Shown here piece by piece: positions 1 through 7,371 of a stretch of 12,825 nt of DNA. The stretch comes from Desulfobacteraceae bacterium (GTDB lineage: Bacteria > Desulfobacterota > Desulfobacteria > Desulfobacterales > Desulfobacteraceae). The notes beneath the pieces were generated by a model. It was not told the origin of the DNA, did not search any database, and saw only the letters and a list, made by a program, of their open reading frames with translations. A program made the position numbers and the translations under genes. How positions within the stretch are numbered: position 1 is the first letter of the stretch; each line of letters begins with the position of its first letter. The stretch is taken from the NCBI GenBank assembly GCA_011390435.1, contig JAABSK010000055.1, positions 1 to 12,825 of the forward strand, read 5' to 3'.

Positions 1-858
1 GGAAGTCTGGGACTTTTGCTTCCCCCGTCCCTGCCGCTGATTCTGTACGGGGTCATTGCCCAGCAGATGAGCACCGGAGAACAGATTTCCATTGAAAAAC
101 TCTTTATTGCCGGAATTCTGCCGGCACTGCTGATGATCATACTTCTGAGCCTGTGGAGCATCTGGTCCAACCGGAAAAACCCGCTGCCCCTTGTGGGGTT
201 TTCATTACAGGCAGCCAAAGCTGCCCTGCGCGAATCCATCTGGGAAATCCCACTGCCTGTCTTTGTGTTTACCGGCATTTACTCAGGCTTTTTTGCCGTG
301 TCTGAGGCAGCTGCGGTCACTGCCATGTATGTACTGATTGTTGAAATGCTGGTTTACCGGGAAATCAGTGTGTCGCAGCTGGTCTCCATCACCCGGGACG
401 CCATGGTCATGGTGGGGGGCATTCTTCTGATCTTAGGGGTTTCCCTGGCATTTACCAATTTCCTGATTGATGTTCAAGCCCCCATGAAGCTGTTTGCCAT
501 CTGCCAGCAATTCATCACCAGCAAACTGGTGTTTCTGATCCTGCTCAATATTTTCCTGCTGATTTTAGGGGCAATGCTGGATATTTTTTCAGCCATTATC
601 ATCATGGTCCCGCTGATGCTGCCGGTGGCCCTTCAATACGGTGTGGACCCGGTCCACCTGGGCATCATTTTCCTGGCCAATATGCAGATCGGTTACTTTA
701 CCCCGCCGGTGGGCATGAACCTGTTCATCGCCGGATACCGGTTCAACAAACCCATTATCGATATCTACCGGGCCACGATTCCGTTCATGCTGGTGCTGCT
801 TCTGGCTGTCCTGATCATCACCTACTGGCCCTGGCTCTCTCTGGTACTGATCTCCTGA
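1..858 (+). CDS. dctM: TRAP transporter large permease (DctM family), 3' part only
   Basis: This is the C-terminal portion (about 285 residues) of the large membrane subunit of a tripartite ATP-independent periplasmic transporter. The subunit uses the ion gradient to import carboxylates or related organic acids delivered by a periplasmic binding protein. The reading frame is open from base 1, so the Met at 16 is internal and the true start lies outside; complete family members have roughly 430 residues. Visible family signatures are the LPPSLPLILYGV stretch at the left edge and YFTPPVGMNLFIAGY near residue 240 of the visible part. Long hydrophobic helices run throughout and the protein ends in a hydrophobic tail. 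The stop (TGA 856-858) lies inside the 3' end of the opposing glnE, a 37-base tail-to-tail overlap. The substrate cannot be told from this subunit; the binding-protein and small-permease genes would lie to the left. Confidence 0.93.
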   Translation, partial: GSLGLLLPPSLPLILYGVIAQQMSTGEQISIEKLFIAGILPALLMIILLSLWSIWSNRKNPLPLVGFSLQAAKAALRESIWEIPLPVFVFTGIYSGFFAVSEAAAVTAMYVLIVEMLVYREISVSQLVSITRDAMVMVGGILLILGVSLAFTNFLIDVQAPMKLFAICQQFITSKLVFLILLNIFLLILGAMLDIFSAIIIMVPLMLPVALQYGVDPVHLGIIFLANMQIGYFTPPVGMNLFIAGYRFNKPIIDIYRATIPFMLVLLLAVLIITYWPWLSLVLIS

Positions 859-3749
859 TCAATAAAAAAATGATCATAAATATCGATCACCTGCCGGCGG
901 ATGCCGGCAAACGCTGTCTCAGAAACCTGTAAGGGCTTTTCCTGAAGATTATGGCGATGGATAATCTTTCGCAAAACAAGATAGGCATTCTGGAGCTGCT
1001 CACTCTGGCAGCCGGTGATGATGCCTTCGGCATCCAGGCTTTCCAGCAGCCGGATATTGTCGGTCCAGATCACAAGATCCGGGCAGTCGTGGGCATGCTT
1101 TAAAATCAGGTATTGAACCAGAAATTCAATATCAAGGATTCCGCCCCTGGCATGTTTCACATCAAAGAAACCAGGCTCAGCCTTCAGATGCTCCTGGCGC
1201 ATGCGTTCGCGCATGTCGCTGACCTCTTTTCTGAGGACCGCGGGATCCCGCTTCTGGGTAAGAATGATTTTTCGAATCTTCTCAAACCGGTCACACACCT
1301 TCAGATCTCCGGCAACACATCTTGCCCGGATCAGGGCCTGATGCTCCCAGGTCCAGGCATCATCGGCCAGATACGCTTCAAACGCATCAATATGGGAAAC
1401 CAGCGGGCCGGAGCTGCCGCCGGGTCGCAGCCGCATATCCGCTCCATACAGCATTCCGGCAGATGTGTGAACGGTCAGGGCATTGATGATCCGCTGGCCC
1501 AGATTGGAATAAAACCGGATGTTTTCAATGGGTTTGCCAGCGCCCTGGGTCATGCCGGAATCTGCCTGGTACAAAAACACAATATCAATGTCTGACTTAT
1601 ACCCCATTTCCAGCCCCCCCACCTTGCCGTAGGCAACAATGGCAAACCCGCATTCTGACGCACCCTGCCAGGGCGTTCCAAAAGGGGTTCCATATTTGCC
1701 GGCCACAATATGCCATGCAATATCAAGCACCTGGGACAGAATCGTTTCCGCAATGTAGGTCAAATGGTCGCTGACCTTCATCAAAGGATAATTGCCGCTG
1801 ACATCGGCTGCCGCCACCCGGAGCATATTGATCTGACGGAAGATGCACAGCTCTTCGAGCAGCATCTCCAGGTCGTCAGATGCCAGCCCGGAGATCCGGA
1901 TCTCCATCTGGTGTTTCAGGGCTGCCCTGTCCGGGGGCGCATACAATGACGCCGGATGGATCAGTTCATCCAGGAGCGCAGGATGGCGGGAAAGAAAATT
2001 AATGATCCACGGGCTTTTCCGGGCAAGCGTAATCAACGTTTCCAGGGCCTTCTTGTTTTCAATGAGCAACGACAGGTAGCAGGTTCTTCGCTCAATCGCT
2101 GTCACCAGATCGACCAGTTTCATCAGCAATGTTTCAGGCTCATCCGCCTGCTCGCTGATTTTTTTGACCAGAACCGGGATCAGTAACGCCAGTTTTTTTC
2201 GGCCATTGGAGCTCAAACGCCGGGTATTGGGATGTTCTTCCAGTGAACGCAGGATGTCCAGAACCTTTTCAGGATGGGTAAACTTGCCGATGGCTCTGGG
2301 ATCAGCTGTAAACTGCGGGTCATTGATATTGGTCCACAATTCTTTTAAATCCCTTGTTTCTGAATCCAGCGATTCCGGGTCTCCAGACACCAGCAGCTGG
2401 TTGAAATGGAAATGGACCGTTTCCATCTGGGCGTTCAAAGCGCTTTCAAACTCCGGCCAGCTGTCCTCGCCCATGGAAAGGGCAAGAATCTCACGACGGC
2501 CTGCATTTTCCGGGATATCGTGGGTCTGAAGGTCTGCATGCGCCTGAAGCCGGTTTTCCACCATGCGTAAAAACCGGTACGCATGCTTGAGATCATCCCG
2601 GGTGGCGGCATCGATACACTGATAGACCACCAGCAAGTCCAGCACTTTTAAAATCTGCTGTTCCTGAAGCCTGGGCTCCACGCCACCGCGGATCAGCTGA
2701 AACAGCTGACCGAAAAATTCGATTTCCCGGATTCCGCCGGCCCCCAGCTTGATATTGTTTTTTAATTTTTTACTTTTGACCTGCAGGGAAATCCGGTGTT
2801 TCATCTCCCGGAAGGAATCAAATGACCCGTAATCAAAATACCGGCGGTACACAAAGGGTTTCAACCGCTCCAACAGCTTGATTCCCGCGGCGATATCGCC
2901 TGCCACCGGCCGGGCCTTGATCATGGCGTACCGTTCCCATTCCCGTCCCTGGGCCTGGTAATAGTCCTCAAACGCTGCCGCACTCATCACCAGCGGACCG
3001 CCCTCGCCATATGGCCGAAGCCGGACATCCACCCGGTACAGGCTCATGTCCTGCAATCCTGCGGCAAAAAATTTTACAAACCTGCGGCAGACCCGGGTAA
3101 AAAACTCTTCATTGGAAATTGCATTTTCACCGGTGGTGTACCCAGCTCTGGAATAAACAAACATCAGGTCGATATCCGATGAAAAATTCAGTTCCCTGGC
3201 ACCGAGTTTTCCCATGCCCAGAACGATCAGCCCCTGGACTGTCTGGTCATTGTCTTCAGGCAGGCCAAAGGAGCGGCCCTCTGTTGCATAAATCACCTGT
3301 ATGGCGGTGTCCACAACAGCACAGGCAAGGTTTGACAGATCCTGCAATGTCTCTTCAAGGCCTGCGGCACCGGTCAGATCCCGCCAGGCAATCCGGATGT
3401 TTTCATACAACTTGCTTTTCAGCAATACCGGCTTGACATCTTCCGGTGTCATTGAGTCAGCAACCTGCTTTCCAAGTCGTGCCGCGTAGGTATCTGCATC
3501 ATAGGAAACAAACAGATCACCCGATTCAACAAGGGATTGAAACAGATCAGGATATCGGGCCAACGCGGAAGACACATATTCACTGTACAGCAGAACCCTG
3601 ATCAGATCCGCCTGTACATGGGGTTCAATGTCCATTTTCAGACCACTGTTTTCAAGACTTTCATAAAAAGCGGTCAGGCGGGAGTTCACCAGATTGACCA
3701 GTGAATCTGTCAGTGTGGGAAAAACCGTTTTGATCTGCTGGATGTTCAT
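822..3749 (-). CDS. glnE: Bifunctional glutamine synthetase adenylyltransferase / adenylyl-removing enzyme
   Basis: The 975-residue product matches GlnE in length (about 950 in enterobacteria) and in its duplicated architecture. GlnE attaches AMP to, and removes it from, a tyrosine of glutamine synthetase in response to PII and glutamine, setting nitrogen assimilation in the cytoplasm. The N-terminal nucleotidyltransferase (adenylyl-removing) half shows GMGKLG at 178-183, SDIDL at 191-195 with metal-binding Asp192 and Asp194, and DVRLRP at 241-246. The C-terminal (adenylylating) half repeats this with AYGKVGG near 706-712, SDIDI at 719-723 (Asp720, Asp722) and DMRLRP at 771-776. Both catalytic centres look intact. 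The ATG at 3747-3749 is preceded by a GGAGGAG Shine-Dalgarno about 16 bases upstream, an unusually long gap, but no alternative in-frame start lies closer. It is transcribed alone, divergent from the SDR gene, and its end overlaps dctM. Confidence 0.97.
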   Translation of the reverse strand: MNIQQIKTVFPTLTDSLVNLVNSRLTAFYESLENSGLKMDIEPHVQADLIRVLLYSEYVSSALARYPDLFQSLVESGDLFVSYDADTYAARLGKQVADSMTPEDVKPVLLKSKLYENIRIAWRDLTGAAGLEETLQDLSNLACAVVDTAIQVIYATEGRSFGLPEDNDQTVQGLIVLGMGKLGARELNFSSDIDLMFVYSRAGYTTGENAISNEEFFTRVCRRFVKFFAAGLQDMSLYRVDVRLRPYGEGGPLVMSAAAFEDYYQAQGREWERYAMIKARPVAGDIAAGIKLLERLKPFVYRRYFDYGSFDSFREMKHRISLQVKSKKLKNNIKLGAGGIREIEFFGQLFQLIRGGVEPRLQEQQILKVLDLLVVYQCIDAATRDDLKHAYRFLRMVENRLQAHADLQTHDIPENAGRREILALSMGEDSWPEFESALNAQMETVHFHFNQLLVSGDPESLDSETRDLKELWTNINDPQFTADPRAIGKFTHPEKVLDILRSLEEHPNTRRLSSNGRKKLALLIPVLVKKISEQADEPETLLMKLVDLVTAIERRTCYLSLLIENKKALETLITLARKSPWIINFLSRHPALLDELIHPASLYAPPDRAALKHQMEIRISGLASDDLEMLLEELCIFRQINMLRVAAADVSGNYPLMKVSDHLTYIAETILSQVLDIAWHIVAGKYGTPFGTPWQGASECGFAIVAYGKVGGLEMGYKSDIDIVFLYQADSGMTQGAGKPIENIRFYSNLGQRIINALTVHTSAGMLYGADMRLRPGGSSGPLVSHIDAFEAYLADDAWTWEHQALIRARCVAGDLKVCDRFEKIRKIILTQKRDPAVLRKEVSDMRERMRQEHLKAEPGFFDVKHARGGILDIEFLVQYLILKHAHDCPDLVIWTDNIRLLESLDAEGIITGCQSEQLQNAYLVLRKIIHRHNLQEKPLQVSETAFAGIRRQVIDIYDHFFIDQEISTRESQGQ

Positions 3750-3794
3750 TTGTGTTTTATCTGTTCTCCTCCGGGGTGAAACGCATTCTGGTCC

Positions 3795-3823
3795 ACCATA
3801 ATATTCCAGGTAAATTTTATCAA
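3795..3823 (-). promoter_or_regulatory. Candidate sigma-70-type promoter of glnE
   Basis: On the minus strand, TTGATA (3823-3818) and TATGGT (3800-3795) are separated by 17 bases, matching 5/6 and 4/6 of the consensus hexamers. Transcription would begin near 3788 and leave a leader of about 38 bases containing the GGAGGAG ribosome site. It was found by eye in the 185-base divergent region 3750-3934. No sigma-54 element (GG-N10-GC) was found on either strand there. Confidence 0.4.
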
Positions 3824-3920
3824 GGCAGTTCCATCTTTGACTTTTATTTCCCGATATTTTGGCATATGGTCACACAAGGTTTAAACGCTTATTTATATTG
3901 ATTGATTCAACCTTCGACCC

Positions 3921-3926
3921 AAGGAG
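3921..3926 (+). promoter_or_regulatory. Ribosome binding site that fixes the SDR start
   Basis: AAGGAG lies 8 bases before the ATG at 3935. It supports that ATG over the TTG at 3902, which would add 11 residues (beginning MIQPST) ahead of the SDR fold and would place the ribosome site inside the coding region. Confidence 0.75.
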
Positions 3927-3934
3927 ATCAACCC

Positions 3935-4717
3935 ATGGAACTAAAGGATTCTGTCGCGATTATTACAGGTTCGTCATCCGGCATTGGTGCCGCCATTGCG
4001 TGCAGCCTGGCACAACAAGGATGCCACGTTGTGATCAACTACAATACCAACGAATCCGGTGCCCAGGCAGTGGCTGATCAATGCCGGGCTTTTGGAACTC
4101 AGGCCCTGGTCTGCAAAGCAGACGTGTCTGACGATGCCGCCTGCCGCTGCCTGGTGGAAGAAACCATCACCTGTTTCGGGCGCCTGAACATCCTGATCAA
4201 CAACGCAGGCACCACAAAATTCTGCGAACATGCAAATCTTTCCGGGCTGGACAAACAGGATTTTCTGGACTTGTACGCCACCAACACCGTGGGCGCATTT
4301 CAGATGAGCCGGGCTGCAGAAAATGCCCTGAGAAAACAGCCCCTGGCACACATCATCAACATGGCATCCATTGCCGGCATCACCGGGGTTGGGTCCTCGA
4401 TTGCCTATGCTGCCTCAAAAGGCGCACTGGTCACCCTGACCATGTCCCTGGCAAGGGTGCTGGGACCGCAGATCCGGGTCAATGCCATCTGCCCCGGATT
4501 TGTCCAGGGCGAGTGGCTGGAAAAAGGGCTTGGAAAAGAAAACTATGACCGCATGCTGGCCGGCATCAGAAGCATCTCACCGCTGAATGACACGGCAACA
4601 CCCGAACGCATTGCCCAGGCAGCCACAGGGATGCTCACCGGCATGGACTGGGCCACAGGCGAAACCCTGATCATTGATGGAGGCGCCCATCTTCAGACCG
4701 CCCCCCTTCGACGATAA
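3935..4717 (+). CDS. Short-chain dehydrogenase/reductase (SDR), classical type
   Basis: The 260-residue product is a classical Rossmann-fold SDR, a cytoplasmic NAD(P)(H)-dependent oxidoreductase acting on a hydroxyl/keto pair. The cofactor loop TGSSSGIG is at 11-18 and NNAG at 89-92. The catalytic set is complete: Asn117, Ser145 (MASIAG), and Tyr158 with Lys162 (YAASK). The C-terminal IDGGAH tail is typical of the family. The absence of an acidic residue right after the second strand (VVINYN, 32-37) does not settle NAD versus NADP. The fold resembles FabG and sugar/polyol dehydrogenases, but the substrate is not readable. The gene stands alone on the plus strand, convergent with the Zn-dehydrogenase (17-base gap) and divergent from glnE. 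A role in the neighbouring CoA/alcohol module is plausible by position only; it does not lie behind the sigma-54 promoter. Confidence 0.92.
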   Translation: MELKDSVAIITGSSSGIGAAIACSLAQQGCHVVINYNTNESGAQAVADQCRAFGTQALVCKADVSDDAACRCLVEETITCFGRLNILINNAGTTKFCEHANLSGLDKQDFLDLYATNTVGAFQMSRAAENALRKQPLAHIINMASIAGITGVGSSIAYAASKGALVTLTMSLARVLGPQIRVNAICPGFVQGEWLEKGLGKENYDRMLAGIRSISPLNDTATPERIAQAATGMLTGMDWATGETLIIDGGAHLQTAPLRR

Positions 4718-4727
4718 CCCACTGGAA

Positions 4728-4747
4728 GGTCCGTCTACATCCGGACC
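4728..4747. other. Short inverted repeat between convergent SDR and Zn-ADH ends
   Basis: GGTCCG (4728-4733) and CGGACC (4742-4747) can pair around an 8-base loop. The hairpin sits across the convergent junction and contains the stop codon of the dehydrogenase in its loop. It could serve as a weak bidirectional end signal, but no T-tract follows on either strand, so it is not a standard intrinsic terminator. Confidence 0.25.
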
Positions 4748-5751
4748 ATGATCTTAACCGCATCGCCGCCTGGATCTGCCAGATGCTCAAACGCATCCTG
4801 GACATGATCCAGGTCGATGACCTGGTCAATAAACCGCTCCGTTTTCAGCACCTTTCTGGCAATTTCGTTCAGGGTCAGATCAAATTCACCACTGGTGTAA
4901 CCATAGGATCCCTTCAACGTCAGCTCACGCATGGCGATCCGCATGGTGGACACCGGCACGTCTGCATAACTGATACCGGCCAGCACCACGACAGCACCCT
5001 GGCCTGCAGCACCAATTGCTGATTTTACCGCCGGCGGAGGACCTGCGCATTCAATGACCTTTGAAAAACCACCCTGTGTCAGGGTCAGCAGTTTTTTCTG
5101 AAGTTTGGGATCCGTGGCATCAAACACCGCGTCAACATCACCGAATGCCAGGGCTTTTTGACCCCGCTTTGCATTGACCTCGCACAGACCGATGAAAGAT
5201 GCGCCACAGATCCGGGCCCAGGCAGCACTGAGCAGGCCGATAATCCCACCGCCCACAATCAGCACCTGGTCCCCCGGCCGGATCTCTGCCAGGTTTACCG
5301 CATGCAGCGCAACCGCAGCCGGTTCTACCATGGCGGCATCCTCAAAACTCATTCCATCCGGCAGTTTCCGGACACTTGCGGCACTGATCGTCATATACTG
5401 GGCCAAGGCGCCGGGGGTTGTAATGCCCGGTGCATCCGCCATCATATTCAGACACCGGTTATGCTGCATTTTCAAACAGGGCTGGCAGGTGCCGCAGGGA
5501 TTGGATGGCAGGGCCGTCACCCGGTCACCCGCTTTGATGTCAATGTCCAGTCCGCCGGTATCAACAATCGTTCCGCTGAATTCATGCCCCATGACCAGGC
5601 CGGCAGGTGCCCCGTGTTCCCAGATATGCAGGTCTGATCCGCAGATACCACAGCGATCCACCTTGATCACGACTTTTCCCGCACCTGCCTGTGGTACGGC
5701 TGCTTCCGACGGCACCAGTTTTCTGGGGCCGTCCAGTTGAATTGTTTTCAT
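4735..5751 (-). CDS. Zinc-dependent medium-chain alcohol dehydrogenase
   Basis: The 338-residue product belongs to the medium-chain dehydrogenase family (threonine, sorbitol and butanediol dehydrogenase branch), which oxidises secondary or polyol alcohols or reduces ketones. The catalytic zinc ligands are visible as Cys37 (CGICGSD), His56-Glu57 (GHE) and probably Glu143 (VEPAAVALH). The structural zinc site is complete with Cys86, Cys89, Cys92 and Cys100. The cofactor motif GGGIIG is at 167-172, and Glu191 at the end of the next strand favours NAD over NADP. The ATG at 5749-5751 has AAAGGA about 8 bases upstream. It is the last gene of the three-gene operon, 18 bases behind the carboxyltransferase gene, so it is probably expressed from the sigma-54 promoter at 9098-9083. 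The substrate is not evident; the other operon genes suggest an intermediate in degradation of a hydroxylated or keto acid. Confidence 0.93.
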   Translation of the reverse strand: MKTIQLDGPRKLVPSEAAVPQAGAGKVVIKVDRCGICGSDLHIWEHGAPAGLVMGHEFSGTIVDTGGLDIDIKAGDRVTALPSNPCGTCQPCLKMQHNRCLNMMADAPGITTPGALAQYMTISAASVRKLPDGMSFEDAAMVEPAAVALHAVNLAEIRPGDQVLIVGGGIIGLLSAAWARICGASFIGLCEVNAKRGQKALAFGDVDAVFDATDPKLQKKLLTLTQGGFSKVIECAGPPPAVKSAIGAAGQGAVVVLAGISYADVPVSTMRIAMRELTLKGSYGYTSGEFDLTLNEIARKVLKTERFIDQVIDLDHVQDAFEHLADPGGDAVKIMVRM

Positions 5752-5769
5752 CTGTATTTTCCTTTCATT

Positions 5770-7371
5770 TTACCAGCTGTCAACATAGAGATGGTCATTT
5801 TTCTGTTTTGCCTGTGGTGACGCAGATTTCAAGCCCCGAAGAACCCATCGGCGGGTATCTGCCGGATCGATCACGGAATCGATCTCCATATAGGCGCCAA
5901 TGGCAATGGCTTTTCCCCGTTCATACATCTTGGCCACCAGCTTATCGTACAGCGCCTGTCGTTCTACCGGATCTTCAATGGCTTCCAGTTCTTTGCGAAA
6001 TCCGGCCTTGACCGCGCCTTCAAGTCCCATACCACCGAATTCTCCAGTGGGCCAGGAGGTGGTAAAAAACGATTCATGAAATCCTCCCCGGGCCATGGCC
6101 ATGGCACCCAGCCCGTAACCGCGCCGCAGAACCACACTGAAAAAAGGCACTGTCACATGGGAACCCACCACAAACATGCGGCAGACATGACGCACCTGGG
6201 CCCGCTTCTCAATTTCAGGACCGACCATGAAACCCGGCGTGTCAATCAATGACAGAATCGGCAGGCCATGGGCATTGCACAATTGCATCAGCCGGGCAGC
6301 CTTGTCTGCCCCTTCCGCTTCAATGGCACCGGCCATATACTGGGTGTTATTGGCAATCACCCCAAAAGCGTTTCCATCGATGCGCACCAGCCCGGTAATA
6401 ATTCCCGGTCCGAACAGGGGCCGGAGTTCAAGAAAAGAATCCCGGTCTGCAAGGGTTTTGATGATCTTTCGCATATCATAGGTCCTGCGCCGGTTTTCAG
6501 GAACCAGGTCTCTGAGCAGCAGCTGATCATCAGCCACCGCACCGGTTTTTGCCCCCTGAAAATAGGACAGGTATTGTTTGGCTACGGCAACAGCCTCGGC
6601 ATCATCTTCAACCAGGATATCCACAACACCGTTTTCCGTCTGAACATCCATCGGACCGACCTCTTCAGGGCTGAATCTGCCAAGCCCTCCGCCTTCGATC
6701 ATCACAGGCCCGCCCATGCCGATATTGGCGTTTTTGGTTGCGATAATCACATCACAGCACCCCAGCAGGGCTGCATTGCCTGCAAAACAATACCCGGATA
6801 CAACTCCCACAGTAGGCACTTTTCCGCTCAACCCGCCAAACAGGGCAAATGTGGACAGATCAAGACCGGTTGCCATCACGCCGGCAGCATCTGTATCCCC
6901 CGGACGTCCCCCCCCGCCCTCTGCAAAAAACACCAGCGGCAGGCGCTGTTCATGGGTAAGCTTGAGTACCCGGTCCAGCTTTTTGTGGTTGAAGTACCCC
7001 TGGGTGCCGGCAAGAACCGTATAATCATAGGCAATGACCATGCAGCGGGCGGTCTGTTCATCAAACAGATCTGCATTCACCGTTCCAATACCGCTGATCA
7101 TTCCATCGGTCGGAGTTTTTGCGATCAGGTCATCCAATGATCTTCGCTGACGCTGCGCAGCAATATTCAAGGCGCCGTATTCAATAAAACTGCCTGCATC
7201 ACAAAGATCATCAATGTTCCTGCGGGCGGTGCGCTGATTTTTCTGCTGCCTTTTTTTCACCACCTCCGGGCGGTTTTCATCCAGACCAAAAGCCAGACGC
7301 TTGATCAGTTCAGTCAATTCAGGACGCAGGTTTTCATCTTCTGGTTTCTGCCGGTTTGTCGATCTTTCCAT
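5770..7371 (-). CDS. Acyl-CoA carboxylase, carboxyltransferase (beta) subunit family
   Basis: The 533-residue product has the two crotonase-fold halves of acyl-CoA carboxylase beta subunits (propionyl-, methylcrotonyl- and geranyl-CoA carboxylases; methylmalonyl-CoA and glutaconyl-CoA decarboxylases). These move CO2 between biotin and an acyl-CoA. The N-half shows EGGGGRPGD at 151-159 and GYCFAGNAALLG at 193-204, where family members have their acyl-CoA oxyanion loop. The C-half shows NNTQYMAG at 341-348, DTPGFMVGPEIE at 377-388, RRGYGLGAM at 416-424 and SWPTGEFGGMGLEGA at 439-453. Length is normal. No biotin carboxylase, biotin carrier or membrane decarboxylase subunit lies in this window, so partners must be encoded elsewhere or the enzyme acts differently. 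Its ATG directly abuts the stop of the upstream ligase gene (TAG then ATG, no spacer), and its GGGAGAGG ribosome site lies inside that gene, implying coupled translation. Confidence 0.9.
   Translation of the reverse strand: MERSTNRQKPEDENLRPELTELIKRLAFGLDENRPEVVKKRQQKNQRTARRNIDDLCDAGSFIEYGALNIAAQRQRRSLDDLIAKTPTDGMISGIGTVNADLFDEQTARCMVIAYDYTVLAGTQGYFNHKKLDRVLKLTHEQRLPLVFFAEGGGGRPGDTDAAGVMATGLDLSTFALFGGLSGKVPTVGVVSGYCFAGNAALLGCCDVIIATKNANIGMGGPVMIEGGGLGRFSPEEVGPMDVQTENGVVDILVEDDAEAVAVAKQYLSYFQGAKTGAVADDQLLLRDLVPENRRRTYDMRKIIKTLADRDSFLELRPLFGPGIITGLVRIDGNAFGVIANNTQYMAGAIEAEGADKAARLMQLCNAHGLPILSLIDTPGFMVGPEIEKRAQVRHVCRMFVVGSHVTVPFFSVVLRRGYGLGAMAMARGGFHESFFTTSWPTGEFGGMGLEGAVKAGFRKELEAIEDPVERQALYDKLVAKMYERGKAIAIGAYMEIDSVIDPADTRRWVLRGLKSASPQAKQKNDHLYVDSW

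Noticed and set aside
856..876. TGATCA repeated with a 9-base A-rich spacer after the dctM stop, as a terminator
   Set aside because: The stem is short and AT-rich, no T-run follows on the plus strand, and it lies within glnE coding sequence.
3859..3887. TTGGCAT segment upstream of the SDR gene as a sigma-54 or sigma-70 promoter
   Set aside because: No GC occurs ten bases after the GG, ruling out sigma-54, and no acceptable -10 hexamer follows at 16-18 bases.
6268..7140. Plus-strand 290-codon open frame inside the carboxyltransferase gene
   Set aside because: It lies wholly antisense to a gene with clear family motifs, and its product resembles no domain; it is a codon-bias shadow.
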